DNA of 64,000 nt from contig JAFDVK010000004.1 of assembly GCA_018269005.1 (NCBI GenBank), positions 1-64,000 on the forward strand. The letters are read 5' to 3'. The stretch comes from Acidobacteriota bacterium (GTDB taxonomy: Bacteria > Acidobacteriota > Blastocatellia > Pyrinomonadales > Pyrinomonadaceae). How positions within the stretch are numbered: position 1 is the first letter of the stretch; each line of letters begins with the position of its first letter. A program made the position numbers and the translations under genes. This document shows, piece after piece, positions 24,935 to 34,704 of this stretch. Under the pieces are notes generated by a model. It was given only the letters and a program-made list of their open reading frames with translations, was not told where the DNA came from and searched no databases.

Positions 24935-25181
24935 TCTCGTGCGCCTTTAGGCGTGTGATGAGTTCGTCGATACGGACCTTCGTCTGTTCGAGTTCGCGTT
25001 TTGAATCAAGATACGCTTCCCACTGCATCGTGCCCGCCAGCGCCTTTAGCGTGTCCTCATCGATCGCATGAGCCATTACGACAAGCATGTCGCTCAGCTT
25101 CTCGTGCCCGTTTAGGAGCGATTCGATTATCGTATATGCGAGTTTGCCTTCTTCAGCGGTCAGGCCGGCATCAGTACTCAT
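24927..25181 (-). CDS. small conserved-looking protein of unknown function
   Basis: An 84-residue, mainly helical, acidic protein ([15 protein letters not shown]) with a C-terminal heptad-like helix ([15 protein letters not shown]). It overlaps the 3' end of lysS by 4 bases (ATGA) and the 5' end of ypdA by 8 bases, so all three are translated from one message. Its coding status rests on that tight packing and the absence of stop codons. No domain is recognised. Confidence 0.75.
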   Translation of the reverse strand: MSTDAGLTAEEGKLAYTIIESLLNGHEKLSDMLVVMAHAIDEDTLKALAGTMQWEAYLDSKRELEQTKVRIDELITRLKAHENA

Positions 25182-26875
25182 TGCTCGCCCCCTGCCTCGA
25201 CCGCCTCGACCCGTTTTTCGGGACGCATATGCGGGAATAAGATAACATCGCGGATCGAATGTTTATTTGTTAAAAGCATAACGAGCCGGTCGATGCCGAT
25301 ACCGATACCGGCCGCCGGCGGCATTCCGTAAGAAAGAGCTCGGACGTAATCTTCGTCCAAGACCATCGCTTCGTCGTCGCCGCGTTCCCTTTCCGCTGCC
25401 TGATCGACAAAGCGTTCGTATTGCTCACGCGGATCGTTCAGCTCACTGAATCCGTTCGCAACTTCCATCCCGTTGATGAACAGCTCAAAACGCTCAGCGA
25501 TCTGCGGATTCTCAGGCGATGCCTTCGAGAGCGGCGAGATCGATTTTGGGAAGTCGATGATGAATGTCGGCTGTATAAGGGTTGGCTCAATATTTTCTTC
25601 AAACGCTTCGAGAAGCTCACTATCACTCAAGGCAGAAACACGACCGGTAGGGAGTGTGCCCGTGGAGCCTTCGGGTCGCGGGGCACCCTCGCTACCGCTT
25701 GGGTTTCCGCCTCTCGACACAACCGCCTCTCTCATTGTCACACGCGCGAAATTACTGAAATCGATTTTATTTCCTTCGTACTCAACCACGAGCCCGCCGG
25801 TCGCATTTCGCACGCTTTCCTGGATCAGCTTCTCGCTGAAGTCCATCATCCCGTTGACGTCCAAATAGGCGCAATAGAATTCGAGCATCGTGAATTCGGG
25901 ATTGTGCTTGTATGAGATGCCTTCGTTGCGAAAGTTGCGGTTCAGCTCATAGACTTTCTCGAACCCGCCGACGACGAGACGTTTTAGATAGAGTTCCGGC
26001 GCGATTCGGGCATAAAGCGGTATGTCGAGCGCGTTGTGATGCGTTTCGAATGGCTTCGCCGCGGCTCCTGTCGCTTTTGGTGTAAGCATCGGCGTCTCGA
26101 CCTCGATGTAGTCATGATCTTCGAGAAAACGGCGCATTGATGAGATGATCTTTGCCCGCCGCTCAAACACTTCGCGCGTGGTGAGTTCCTGACCGGCCGC
26201 AGACGCAGGCGGTTCTGACTTGATCTGCAGGCTCGATGCGATCAGGTCGAGATAGCGTTGACGCTGCTTTATCTCGGCGTCCTCGATGCCGTGCATCTTG
26301 TCGGGCATCGGCGAGAGAGCTTTTGAGAGAAAATATAGCCGCTCGACGTGTACGCTGACCTCGCCCGTGTTCGTTACGAACAGAAAACCTTCGACGCCTA
26401 TGAGATCGCCGTGATCGAGTATCTGCCATGCTTCCCAAGCCTGGTCGGCTTCGGGATCGGCTTGGCCGTCATTCCTTGCGAGGGTGAATTGCCCTCTTTT
26501 GGCGTAAATTTGCAGCTTTTCACGGCCATCTGTCAGATGAACAAAATTGCCGCGAATTGGAGTCGCGATGCGGCCGGCAACACGTACCACGCCAAGGGCC
26601 TTGAGAACCTCGTTGAGCTTATCTTTTATCTCGGCAGGCGGCCGCGTTCCCGGTTCAAGGTCCGCACGAACTGCGTCCATCTCGGCAGCTGCGCCTTCGA
26701 CCGGAGCATACGACTTTAGGCGGCTGATCGTGTCTTCTCTTCCGGATAACGACGAGCGTACGAACTTGCTCGGATATGCGTTCACGACCAGCTCAGCAAG
26801 TCTCGCAAGATGTTCTTGCCGAGCCTCTATCTGGTCATTCGGAACAACGATTTCATCAAAAGAAGGTAAACTCAT
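25178..26875 (-). CDS. lysS: lysine-tRNA ligase (class II), with a repeat-encoded insert
   Basis: Class II LysRS charges tRNA-Lys. An OB-fold anticodon-binding domain ([16 protein letters not shown]) precedes the class II catalytic core. Motif 2 is [15 protein letters not shown], and motif 3 is [12 protein letters not shown]. Length is 565 residues against about 500 usually. Between M-R-E-A-V and E-N-I-E-P the normal segment is replaced by a Gly/Pro/Ser/Thr-rich stretch encoded by an imperfect palindrome (25645-25697). ATG at 26875 is preferred; the frame is also open to an ATG at 26932. It diverges from mscS. Confidence 0.92.
   Translation of the reverse strand: MSLPSFDEIVVPNDQIEARQEHLARLAELVVNAYPSKFVRSSLSGREDTISRLKSYAPVEGAAAEMDAVRADLEPGTRPPAEIKDKLNEVLKALGVVRVAGRIATPIRGNFVHLTDGREKLQIYAKRGQFTLARNDGQADPEADQAWEAWQILDHGDLIGVEGFLFVTNTGEVSVHVERLYFLSKALSPMPDKMHGIEDAEIKQRQRYLDLIASSLQIKSEPPASAAGQELTTREVFERRAKIISSMRRFLEDHDYIEVETPMLTPKATGAAAKPFETHHNALDIPLYARIAPELYLKRLVVGGFEKVYELNRNFRNEGISYKHNPEFTMLEFYCAYLDVNGMMDFSEKLIQESVRNATGGLVVEYEGNKIDFSNFARVTMREAVVSRGGNPSGSEGAPRPEGSTGTLPTGRVSALSDSELLEAFEENIEPTLIQPTFIIDFPKSISPLSKASPENPQIAERFELFINGMEVANGFSELNDPREQYERFVDQAAERERGDDEAMVLDEDYVRALSYGMPPAAGIGIGIDRLVMLLTNKHSIRDVILFPHMRPEKRVEAVEAGGEQ
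25645..25697. repeat. in-frame palindromic element inside lysS
   Basis: The arms at 25645-25665 and 25677-25697 are imperfect inverted repeats (about 17 of 21 positions pair) around an 11-bp loop. The element keeps the lysS frame and encodes a low-complexity Gly/Pro/Ser/Thr stretch. It resembles the Rickettsia palindromic elements in behaviour; no sequence relation to them is claimed. Confidence 0.6.
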
Positions 26876-26984
26876 TTGCAAAATTTCAATTAAATCAAAG
26901 TTTGGAGGGTTTTGAAACTTCTCTTGACGCATTGTATCCGAGCAAACTAATAGACCGGGCCAGGCAACGTATCATTGGTTACAT

Positions 26985-27917
26985 ATGAACTTATTCGCTC
27001 TACAAACTGAAACTGCCCTTTCGCAGGATGTTGCCAGCCTGGCGTATTATCCGATCTTTACCTTAGGCGGTACAACGATCACGCCATTGATGGTGATCTT
27101 GCTGACCTTTTTGAGTGTTTTGCTTATCTGGCTTTCAGGCCGGGCCAAACGCCTCTTGGTCCATCGAGTGCTCGCGAAAACAAGAATGGACATAGGCGCT
27201 CGCCAGGCGATCGGCACGATCTCGCGTTATGTGCTGCTTTTTCTCGGATTCCTGATCATTCTTCAGGCTGTTGGTATCAACCTGACCGCGTTAACCGTCC
27301 TCGCCGGTGCGGTCGGTGTCGGAATCGGTTTCGGTATGCAGAATATCGCGAATAACTTTATCAGCGGATTGATCATCCTGTTCGAGCGGCCCATCAAGGT
27401 TGGCGACCGGGTCGAAGTTGACGATGTGAGCGGCGATGTGAAAAAGATCGGTGCCCGCAGCACCGTGATCGTAACGAACGACAATGTTTCGATCATCGTC
27501 CCGAACAGCAAGTTCATCTCCGAGACGGTCGTCAACTGGAGCCTCGCAAATAACGTGGTGCGCTTTAAGATACCGGTTACCGTAGGAAGTGACTGCGACA
27601 TCGATTTTGTCGTGAACAGCCTTCTTGAGATCGCGAAAGAGAATGAAGCGGTGCTCGATGATCCCGCACCTTCCGTGCGGCTTACCGAACTTGCGAGCGA
27701 CGGGCTCACGTTCGAGTTGCGAGCTTGGAGCAGCATCTCTCTTCATCGTCCGCAGTTGCTGAAGAGCGATGTAAACCTTGAGATCGTAAAAAGGTTCCGC
27801 AAGGGCAACGTCGAGCTGCCGTATCCTCAGCGTGACCTGCATATCAAGGATGCGGGCAAGATCGCAGAAATTCTAAGACCCTCGGAGAATAGAATTGCCA
27901 CTCGAACCGCTCCTTAG
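26985..27917 (+). CDS. MscS-family small-conductance mechanosensitive channel
   Basis: A 310-residue inner-membrane channel that opens under membrane tension to release solutes. Three transmembrane segments lie in the first 130 residues. The pore-lining TM3 is A-V-G-V-G-I-G-F-G-M-Q-N-I-A-N-N-F-I-S-G, followed by the beta domain opening R-P-I-K-V-G-D-R-V-E-V. The length is close to E. coli MscS (286). It diverges from lysS with a gap of about 110 bp. mfd begins about 100 bp downstream. Confidence 0.92.
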   Translation: MNLFALQTETALSQDVASLAYYPIFTLGGTTITPLMVILLTFLSVLLIWLSGRAKRLLVHRVLAKTRMDIGARQAIGTISRYVLLFLGFLIILQAVGINLTALTVLAGAVGVGIGFGMQNIANNFISGLIILFERPIKVGDRVEVDDVSGDVKKIGARSTVIVTNDNVSIIVPNSKFISETVVNWSLANNVVRFKIPVTVGSDCDIDFVVNSLLEIAKENEAVLDDPAPSVRLTELASDGLTFELRAWSSISLHRPQLLKSDVNLEIVKRFRKGNVELPYPQRDLHIKDAGKIAEILRPSENRIATRTAP

Positions 27918-28014
27918 CTTTTTGGTCGTTGTCGCTCGTGGTAAAATCGATGTAAATAAGCCCGCACGATACTATCAGAACGGTATTGTTGCGGATATCT
28001 GTGTCTCCACTTTT

Positions 28015-31000
28015 ATGACGACGGCTCTGGAAACTGCGATCGACTGCGTTCGGAACGGCTCACGCTCGCTTTCCGTGAGCGGGCTGACCTCTTTATCCGC
28101 ACGGGCGTATTTCGTCGCGCGAGTCTTTGCGGAAACCGGACGACGAGTTGCATTGATCACTTCCTCGAACACAGAGGCCGAAGAATTTACCGACGAGATA
28201 CGTTCCTTTTCCAACTTGAACGGCCAACCGGCGTCGGTCGGATCGCTGCCGGCGTTCGAGAGCGATCCGTACTCAGGTACTTCACCGCACGCCGGAACGA
28301 AAGAGACGCGTGCTCTCACACTTTTCGGCCTGGCAAATCGCGCGATCGACATCGCCGTTTTGCCGATCCGCTCGCTTATGTTCCGAGCTCCGACGCGCTC
28401 GGAGATCCGTGACCTGAGCATCTACCTGAAGGCAGGCGATTGGTTCGAAACGAGTGATGTTCGACAAAACTTGATCGCGGGCGGTTATCTTTTGGAAGAT
28501 CCGGTCATGGGGCAAGGTCAATATTCCTTCCGTGGAGGTATTGTTGATATTTGGCCCGCCGGCTCAGAAGATCCGATTCGCGTAGAGTTTTTCGGCGACG
28601 AGATCGAGTCGATGCGAACCTTTGATCCTGAGACGCAGCGTTCGATCGAGCCGATCGCAGAGATACTCGTCCCTCCGATGCGAGACGTATCTGTATCATC
28701 CGATACTTTGCGGGAATGGGCAGCGGCCGCGAAAACTCGCTGGCGAGATGCAAAATATGAAAGAAACCTTTCTGACCGTACGGCCTTCGCAAAAGAAGGT
28801 GAGGAGTTTTCCGGCTGGGAATACCAGATCCCGCTCGTCCAGCCGCTTACGGCGTCCGCCTTTGACCATCTAAACGACTTCATTTTTGTCTTTGACGAAC
28901 CGTCCACGATCGAAAGGACCGCACGGCTCCTGATAGAACATCTTGAGGCGAGATTCGAGTCAGTTGATTCGGACGGCGATATAGCCCTTGAGCCGAACGA
29001 TTTGTTCTTAGCCGTCGGCGAATTGAGAGACAAGCTCACAAGCGTATCGCGTGTTGAGCTGCGCGCTCTCGGTCGGACAGATACTGCTGCTGATACTGAA
29101 TTCGAGATAGATGGAGCGATTGGAAGCGATTCGCAGCCCGCTTTTCTCTTCTTTGGCGACGAAAAGTCGACGGAGATCGAGATCCGTTCGCGAGTCGCCC
29201 GGAAATATCTTGGAGACATCTCTTCCCTCGCGTCCGATCTCTTAAAGGCACCGACATCAACTAAATTTATCCTCGAAACGACCGGAATGGCCGAGCGCCT
29301 CGGAGAGATCTTTGCCGAGTATGGCGTAAATGTGCAGGCCCGCGACATCTGTGTCGGTCGAATCGCCGGTGGGTTTTCGATACCCGAAGTAGGTGTTTCA
29401 CTCCTTTCCGAGACGGACATCTTCGGTGAGACCACAGCAGCAGAGCCTGTTGAAACTCGCCGGCGAAAGAGCCGCCTAGGTGCGTTCATTTCAGATTTTC
29501 GCGACCTAAAGCCGGGTGACTTTGTTGTCCATGTCGATCATGGGATCGGCCGCTTCGCCGGGCTCGAGACGATTACCTCGCAGGGCAGCGAGCGCGAGTT
29601 CATGCTGCTCGTCTATGCGGACGAAGCAAAACTCTTCGTTCCTGTCGAACGTGCGGATCTCATCTCGCGATATTCTTCAGGCGAAGCGGCCGCTCCGTCG
29701 CTCGATCGGCTTGGCGGCATCGGCTGGCAAAAGACAAAGGCAAAGGCAAAACGCGCAATGCGTGACATGGCGGATGAGCTTCTCAAGCTCTACGCCGAAC
29801 GCAAACTCGTTACAGGACACGCATTTCCGCCTGATATGCCTTGGCAGATCGAGTTCGAGGACGCATTCCCTTACGATCTGACGGCGGATCAAGCCGGTGC
29901 GATCGAAGATGTAAAGGGTGATATGGAAACGGCGTCGCCAATGGATCGCCTTATCATCGGAGACGTCGGCTACGGGAAGACCGAGGTTGCGATGCGAGCC
30001 GTTTTCAAAGCGGTGATGGACGGAAAGCAGACGGCCGTCCTAACGCCGACCACGGTGCTTGCGTACCAACACTTCGAAACTTTTAAGAAGAGATTTGCAG
30101 CTTTTCCCGTCAAGATCGAGCTGCTGTCGCGGTTTCGCACGGCGAAAGAACAGAATGCAGTGGTCGAGCTCGCATCAAAGGGCGAAGTCGATGTGCTTAT
30201 CGGCACGCACAGAATACTTTCCACGGACGTCAAACTCCCGAAGCTTGGACTTGTCGTCATAGATGAAGAACAGCGCTTCGGTGTCGGCCATAAAGAAAAA
30301 CTAAAACAGCTCAAGAAGAAGGTCGATATACTCACGCTCTCAGCAACGCCGATCCCTCGAACATTGAATATGTCGTTGCTCGGGATGCGCGATATGTCCG
30401 TGATCGAAACGCCGCCGCGAGACCGTCTCGCCATTAACACGCAGGTCGTTCAGTTTTCGGAGAGTGTCATTCGTTCGGCTATCGAGCTCGAACTCGCAAG
30501 GAACGGCCAGGTTTTCTTCATCCACAACAGGGTCGAGTCGATCGAATCCGTCGCGGCTCTGATAGGCAAGATCGTCCCCGAAGCCCGCATCGCGATCGGC
30601 CACGGCCAGATGAACGAATCCGATATGGAGAATGTGATGCTTGACTTCATCGACTACAAGTACGATGTGCTCGTAGCAACGACCATCATCGAGAACGGCA
30701 TCGATATTCCAAGGGCGAATACGATCATCATCAATCGTGCGGATAACTATGGGCTCTCTCAGCTTTATCAACTTCGCGGGCGTGTCGGCCGTTCGAACCG
30801 CCGTGCCTATGCGTACCTCCTGATCCCGAGCGAACTCGAACTTACGCCGATCGCCCGCCGAAGGCTTTCCGCGATCCGTGAATTCTCCGACCTTGGTGCG
30901 GGCTTCCGTCTCGCCGCACTTGACCTTGAACTCCGCGGTGCAGGAAACATTCTCGGCGGTCAGCAATCCGGACATCTTGACGCACTCGGGTTTGATCTTT

Positions 31001-31488
31001 ACACCAAGATGCTCGAACGCACGATCGCCGAATTAAAGGGCGAGGAGGTCGCAGATGAGGTCGGAGTTTCCATCAATCTTGGTGTAGATGTCTCGATACC
31101 GAAGGCGTACATTCAAGAGGCGGCTCAGCGTTTACGTACCTACAAGCGGATCGCATCAGCAGATTCTCCTGAGGCTCTTGACGCGATCCGCGGTGAGATA
31201 GAAGACCGGTACGGCCGTTTGCCGCAAGAGGTTGAAAATCTCCTCGAATATGGGCGGCTGCGTCAACTCGCAGAAGGGCTTCGAGTCGTCTCGATCGAGA
31301 AGGCGGGCGGTGCAATCGCGATCAAGTTTGGTGAATCCAGCCGAATAGCTCCCGACAAGCTGCTTCGGATCTTGGACGAAGTTGAGGGAACGAGCTTTTC
31401 GCCGAACGGTATTTTTCGGACACGGTCAAGGGCGGACGAATCTGCGATACTTACGGCGATGAACACGCTAACTGACCTTGCTGCTTAA
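28015..31488 (+). CDS. mfd: transcription-repair coupling factor
   Basis: Mfd removes RNA polymerase stalled at DNA damage and recruits UvrA. The 1157-residue product has the UvrB-like N-terminal modules. The RNA-polymerase-interacting, CarD-like domain starts at L-K-P-G-D-F-V-V-H-V-D-H-G-I-G-R. The RecG-like helicase has Walker A G-D-V-G-Y-G-K-T-E and the D-E-E-Q-R-F-G box. A C-terminal TRCF domain ends the protein. The frame continues upstream to a TTG at 27895 inside mscS, but ATG at 28015 begins the family-like M-T-T-A-L-E-T-A-I. Confidence 0.95.
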   Translation: MTTALETAIDCVRNGSRSLSVSGLTSLSARAYFVARVFAETGRRVALITSSNTEAEEFTDEIRSFSNLNGQPASVGSLPAFESDPYSGTSPHAGTKETRALTLFGLANRAIDIAVLPIRSLMFRAPTRSEIRDLSIYLKAGDWFETSDVRQNLIAGGYLLEDPVMGQGQYSFRGGIVDIWPAGSEDPIRVEFFGDEIESMRTFDPETQRSIEPIAEILVPPMRDVSVSSDTLREWAAAAKTRWRDAKYERNLSDRTAFAKEGEEFSGWEYQIPLVQPLTASAFDHLNDFIFVFDEPSTIERTARLLIEHLEARFESVDSDGDIALEPNDLFLAVGELRDKLTSVSRVELRALGRTDTAADTEFEIDGAIGSDSQPAFLFFGDEKSTEIEIRSRVARKYLGDISSLASDLLKAPTSTKFILETTGMAERLGEIFAEYGVNVQARDICVGRIAGGFSIPEVGVSLLSETDIFGETTAAEPVETRRRKSRLGAFISDFRDLKPGDFVVHVDHGIGRFAGLETITSQGSEREFMLLVYADEAKLFVPVERADLISRYSSGEAAAPSLDRLGGIGWQKTKAKAKRAMRDMADELLKLYAERKLVTGHAFPPDMPWQIEFEDAFPYDLTADQAGAIEDVKGDMETASPMDRLIIGDVGYGKTEVAMRAVFKAVMDGKQTAVLTPTTVLAYQHFETFKKRFAAFPVKIELLSRFRTAKEQNAVVELASKGEVDVLIGTHRILSTDVKLPKLGLVVIDEEQRFGVGHKEKLKQLKKKVDILTLSATPIPRTLNMSLLGMRDMSVIETPPRDRLAINTQVVQFSESVIRSAIELELARNGQVFFIHNRVESIESVAALIGKIVPEARIAIGHGQMNESDMENVMLDFIDYKYDVLVATTIIENGIDIPRANTIIINRADNYGLSQLYQLRGRVGRSNRRAYAYLLIPSELELTPIARRRLSAIREFSDLGAGFRLAALDLELRGAGNILGGQQSGHLDALGFDLYTKMLERTIAELKGEEVADEVGVSINLGVDVSIPKAYIQEAAQRLRTYKRIASADSPEALDAIRGEIEDRYGRLPQEVENLLEYGRLRQLAEGLRVVSIEKAGGAIAIKFGESSRIAPDKLLRILDEVEGTSFSPNGIFRTRSRADESAILTAMNTLTDLAA

Positions 31489-31572
31489 GTTACATTGTGT
31501 GAAGCGTGTATTCAAAATTTCTCCGTATTCGGATAAAACCAACCGGCTTGCCGCGGCATCAAATACTCCGGT

Positions 31573-31601
31573 TTGCAAATCCGGCCACGTAAGGCTATAA
31601 A
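31573..31601 (+). promoter_or_regulatory. sigma-70 promoter of the SurA-like gene
   Basis: TTGCAA (31573-31578), a 17-bp spacer, TATAAA (31596-31601). The leader to the start codon is about 35 nt. Confidence 0.7.
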
Positions 31602-31642
31602 CTTTCTTTTGCGCAAAAAGGTTTTGGCCTAAGATTATCAAA

Positions 31643-32698
31643 ATGAAGTATTTAAGAAGCATTCTGCTCACCGGCCTCACGATCACTGCTCTTGGAACCG
31701 TTGCCCTAGCTCAAGAGACGGCAACTCGAGTCGTGGACGAGGTCGTTGCGGTCGTTAACGACAGCGTGATCACGCTCTCTCGCATCCGGCACGTCAAGAA
31801 GGATATGGTCGATTCGTATGTAAAGGACGGAAAGACGGCCGAAGAGGCCAAACGCCTGGTTGACGAGAAGGAAGGCGAGTTGATCGCAAATCTCATCAAT
31901 GAGGAGCTTCTAATCCAGAAGGCGAAGGAGGTCGGGCTCGATTCGCAGATCGATGCGGACATCAATGCCCGTTTTGTCCAGATCATGAAGGACAATAACT
32001 TGAAGACCATCGATGCTCTTTATCAGATGATGCGTTCGCAGGGCTACGAACCAGACGATATCAAAGAGAATTGGCGAAGCCAGGCGACCCGCGACAAGGT
32101 CATTCAGGAACTCGTCCAAAAGAAGGTCTTCTGGGAAGCGACGCCCGACGACCTGAAGAAATACTTCGAAGCTCACAAGGCCAAGTTCATAAAGCCCGAG
32201 ACCGTATCCTATAGCGAGATCTATCTTGGCTTTGCAGGCCGCGACGAGGCCGCTGTCCGTGCAAAGGCGAAGGAGATCTACGATGAGCTGAAAAAGGGCG
32301 CGAATTTCGATGAACTCGTAAAGGCAAACTCTGATGCCGGCATCGTTACTGAGGGTGCGGGTAAGGCCGAAAAGGTAGATGTCAACACTCTGACCGATAT
32401 CATAAAGAAACCGATCGAAGGCGTAAAAACAGGCGACTACACATTGCCATTCGAGGTTCAGAAGATGGGGATCGTAATTCTTCGTATCGATGGCCGCGAA
32501 GCCGCCGGTTCTGAATCAACGTTCGATGAAAATGCCGTCCGGCTCGCTATCCTTCAAGAGAAGGGCCCGGCCGCTCAGAAGAAATTCATGACCGACCTTC
32601 GGACAGATGCATACATCAAGATCAACGAGACTTACCGCCCGATCGTTTCGCCGCTCCTCTACGCCGACGAGCGAAAAGAGACCAAAGGTTCGAATTAG
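31643..32698 (+). CDS. SurA-like periplasmic peptidyl-prolyl isomerase/chaperone
   Basis: A 351-residue exported protein. A signal peptide (cleavage near V-A-L-A-Q-E) is followed by a SurA-type N-terminal chaperone region: V-V-D-E-V-V-A-V-V-N-D-S-V-I-T, then helices with L-I-N-E-E-L-L-I-Q-K-A. A parvulin-like domain starts at K-P-E-T-V-S-Y-S-E-I-Y-L. SurA escorts outer-membrane proteins through the periplasm, consistent with the Gram-negative envelope. There is one parvulin-like domain against two in E. coli SurA. It is monocistronic, with its own promoter and terminator. Confidence 0.87.
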   Translation: MKYLRSILLTGLTITALGTVALAQETATRVVDEVVAVVNDSVITLSRIRHVKKDMVDSYVKDGKTAEEAKRLVDEKEGELIANLINEELLIQKAKEVGLDSQIDADINARFVQIMKDNNLKTIDALYQMMRSQGYEPDDIKENWRSQATRDKVIQELVQKKVFWEATPDDLKKYFEAHKAKFIKPETVSYSEIYLGFAGRDEAAVRAKAKEIYDELKKGANFDELVKANSDAGIVTEGAGKAEKVDVNTLTDIIKKPIEGVKTGDYTLPFEVQKMGIVILRIDGREAAGSESTFDENAVRLAILQEKGPAAQKKFMTDLRTDAYIKINETYRPIVSPLLYADERKETKGSN

Positions 32699-32726
32699 CA
32701 GCCGGTAAACCGAAGCGAGAAATAAT

Positions 32727-32767
32727 CCGCGGATTGACGAATTTATTCGTGAATTCGCGGTTTTTTT
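32727..32767 (+). terminator. Rho-independent terminator with repeat-family arms
   Basis: Arms 32727-32742 and 32745-32760 pair at 14 of 16 positions around a 2-nt loop and are followed by seven T residues. The arm (A-T-T-C-G-T-G-A-A-T-T-C-G-C-G-G) recurs near the rpoD/ypdA junction at 23.9 kb. Confidence 0.8.
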
Positions 32768-32776
32768 CGAACTCGC

Positions 32777-33277
32777 TCACTTTCCGCCAAGAATGTCCTT
32801 TAACGCATCACGATAAAGCTCCGCCTTTTTACGGGCACGAATCACCTGCGGATGATCAGGCTTGTATGACCGAAGCAGGCGATTCAACTCAGTCTCGATC
32901 TCTGCACGCCGGACTATAAGCTTACCGAGCGCAAGCGTGAGTTTCTGCACATCGTCGGGGCGGACGGCGAACAGGCGATCTATATCCTTTGAGAGAGTCG
33001 CAAGCTCGAAGCGCGTGTCGATCACCTTTGGATTTTGATCTGTGTAATCCTCAGCAAACGAGAGCAGATCGGACTCAAGTTCGGTCTTGCGGAGCAGAGT
33101 TTCCGCGTACGCCGGAGACGATCTGATCGGGCCGGGCTCGCTCGATGGCGAAGGTGTACCAGTCGGCTTCGGCTGTGACACCTGCGCCGATGCCGATGAC
33201 GCGAGGCCGGCAATGCCGATAAATATCGCAAAGACGGCTGCCATCAATGATGTCGATCTCATCGATCTAAAGTCCAT
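32777..33277 (-). CDS. secreted helical protein of unknown function
   Basis: A 166-residue exported protein with a signal peptide (S-L-M-A-A-V-F-A-I-F-I-G-I-A-G-L, cleavage near S-A-S-A-Q) and a Pro/Ser/Thr-rich linker. A charged helical domain with coiled-coil character follows (L-R-K-T-E-L-E-S-D-L-L, R-R-A-E-I-E-T-E-L-N-R-L-L). ATG at 33277 has AGGTG seven bases upstream and overlaps the dusB stop by 11 bases. ATG at 33262 is an alternative. It ends convergent to the SurA-like gene. No family is recognised. Confidence 0.72.
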   Translation of the reverse strand: MDFRSMRSTSLMAAVFAIFIGIAGLASSASAQVSQPKPTGTPSPSSEPGPIRSSPAYAETLLRKTELESDLLSFAEDYTDQNPKVIDTRFELATLSKDIDRLFAVRPDDVQKLTLALGKLIVRRAEIETELNRLLRSYKPDHPQVIRARKKAELYRDALKDILGGK

Positions 33278-34328
33278 AAAAGGCACCTGCCGAGCAAGAT
33301 TCGATCTGCGGTGGTTCATCCTTTTCGATACGTCCGTCGCCAAACATTTCGCCGCGACGCAATGTCTCGAAATACGTCGTTATGTTGACGAGGATCTCGT
33401 CCGCCGAGTGCGAGTGATACAGCGTTTGGCGGAACTGAGCTCCTCCCGGCAAGCCTTTTGTAAATTGCCCGGCGAGCTGTTTCATCTTGCCGAGAGCGAC
33501 GATCTCCGGCATCTCCTCGCGGCACATTCCAAAGAATTCGAGAAGCACGGACTTCTTTTCTTCGACGCCGGGTTGATAAGGTTCGCGGCCTTCGATAGCG
33601 TCGTTAAACTGCCGAAATATCCACGGATTCTGCATCGCACCGCGTCCGATCAGGATGCCGTCCACGCCTGTTTCACGCCAACGCTGCATACCGTATTCGA
33701 TCGAGGTCACATCGCCGTTACCTGATACAGGAATCGAGACGGCTTCTTTCACTTCGCGAATCCTGTCCCAATTCGCAAGTCCCTTGTAGCCCTGCTCACG
33801 CGTGCGGCCATGTACCTGAATATGCTCCACGCCGCATTGCTCGGCCATCTTCGCAATATCAACGACGTTGATCGTGGATTCGGAATAGCCGGTTCTCACC
33901 TTGAGCGTGAGCGGGATCGAGATCGAACGCTTGATCTCGCGCAAGATGAGTTCGAGCTGTTTGGGTTCGCGCAGGAGCCCCGAACCGCCGCCGTTTCGGA
34001 CGACCTTCGGTGCGGGACAGCCGCAGTTAACGTCAAGAATGTCGGCACCGACCTCCTCAGCCATCTCGGCGCCCATCGCCATACGCTCGGGACGTCCGCC
34101 GAAGATCTGAACCGCGAAAGGACGTTCTTCCTCGTCAAAGTGCATCTGACGCTTCGATTTTGGATTGCCCCGCGTCAGTCCCTCGACCGAAATAAATTCA
34201 GACACAACAAGCCCCACGCCGCCGCGACGCTTTATCAAACGCCGGAAGGTATAATCCGTCACGCCCGCCATCGGCGAAAGTATCAGCGGCGGATCGATCT
34301 CGATGTCTCTGATCTTAAACGGTTTCAT
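33267..34328 (-). CDS. dusB: tRNA-dihydrouridine synthase
   Basis: An FMN-dependent enzyme that reduces specific uridines to dihydrouridine in tRNA. The 353-residue product has the TIM-barrel start P-L-I-L-S-P-M-A-G-V-T-D, the catalytic cysteine in V-N-C-G-C-P-A-P-K-V, and R-T-G-Y. The FMN-binding G-N-G-D-V and G-R-G-A-M-Q-N-P-W motifs fit the DusB branch. It overlaps the downstream secreted-protein gene by 11 bases. Its upstream side is the 1.16-kb repeat-rich gap. No fis gene follows, unlike in enterobacteria. Confidence 0.93.
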   Translation of the reverse strand: MKPFKIRDIEIDPPLILSPMAGVTDYTFRRLIKRRGGVGLVVSEFISVEGLTRGNPKSKRQMHFDEEERPFAVQIFGGRPERMAMGAEMAEEVGADILDVNCGCPAPKVVRNGGGSGLLREPKQLELILREIKRSISIPLTLKVRTGYSESTINVVDIAKMAEQCGVEHIQVHGRTREQGYKGLANWDRIREVKEAVSIPVSGNGDVTSIEYGMQRWRETGVDGILIGRGAMQNPWIFRQFNDAIEGREPYQPGVEEKKSVLLEFFGMCREEMPEIVALGKMKQLAGQFTKGLPGGAQFRQTLYHSHSADEILVNITTYFETLRRGEMFGDGRIEKDEPPQIESCSAGAFYGL

Positions 34329-34472
34329 TCTTCGGTCAACTATCCATTCTATAACAGCTTACTCAGGTTTTCAGTCCTTTTTAGAGTCTTAGTGTTCCGG
34401 CGTGTCCCAACGGTGTATGTAGGACAGGTAACTTACAGGCCCGAAACCTGGCACGCCTCGTCCGCAGTCAGA

Positions 34473-34536
34473 ACCGCCTGCTCCCCTCCTGCCCGAGGGG
34501 TGGCCGAAGGCCGGGGTGGAGGGAGCAGCGGGCGGT
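34473..34536. repeat. REP-like long hairpin
   Basis: The arms A-C-C-G-C-C-T-G-C-T-C-C-C-C-T-C-C and G-G-A-G-G-G-A-G-C-A-G-C-G-G-G-C-G-G-T pair with small bulges around a GC-rich loop that itself contains complementary G-G-C-C segments. It looks like an extragenic palindromic repeat; no RAYT transposase is in the window. Confidence 0.55.
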
Positions 34537-34600
34537 CAGCGTTGCAGAAGCCCGCACGTTAGTAAGGGCGTAACATTCAACGCAAATTCCGGCTGAATTG

Positions 34601-34620
34601 CCACGGCATTTATGCCGTGG
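34601..34620. repeat. 20-bp near-perfect palindrome
   Basis: Arms CCACGGCAT and ATGCCGTGG flank TT: nine perfect base pairs. It is non-coding and without a T-run, so it is not an obvious terminator. Confidence 0.6.
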
Positions 34621-34643
34621 AACCGTGCCCCAAAACCAATCTC

Positions 34644-34664
34644 GGAGGCGGCTCGGCCGCCGAC
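34644..34664. repeat. GGCGGC hairpin module, copy 1
   Basis: G-G-A-G-G-C-G-G-C, a short T/C/G loop, then G-C-C-G-C-C-G-A-C. Related copies lie at 34832-34851 and 35114-35133. Confidence 0.6.
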
Positions 34665-34704
34665 ATGGCCGTCTTTTGTCCCAGCCGAGACCCTCGTAGG
34701 ACAC

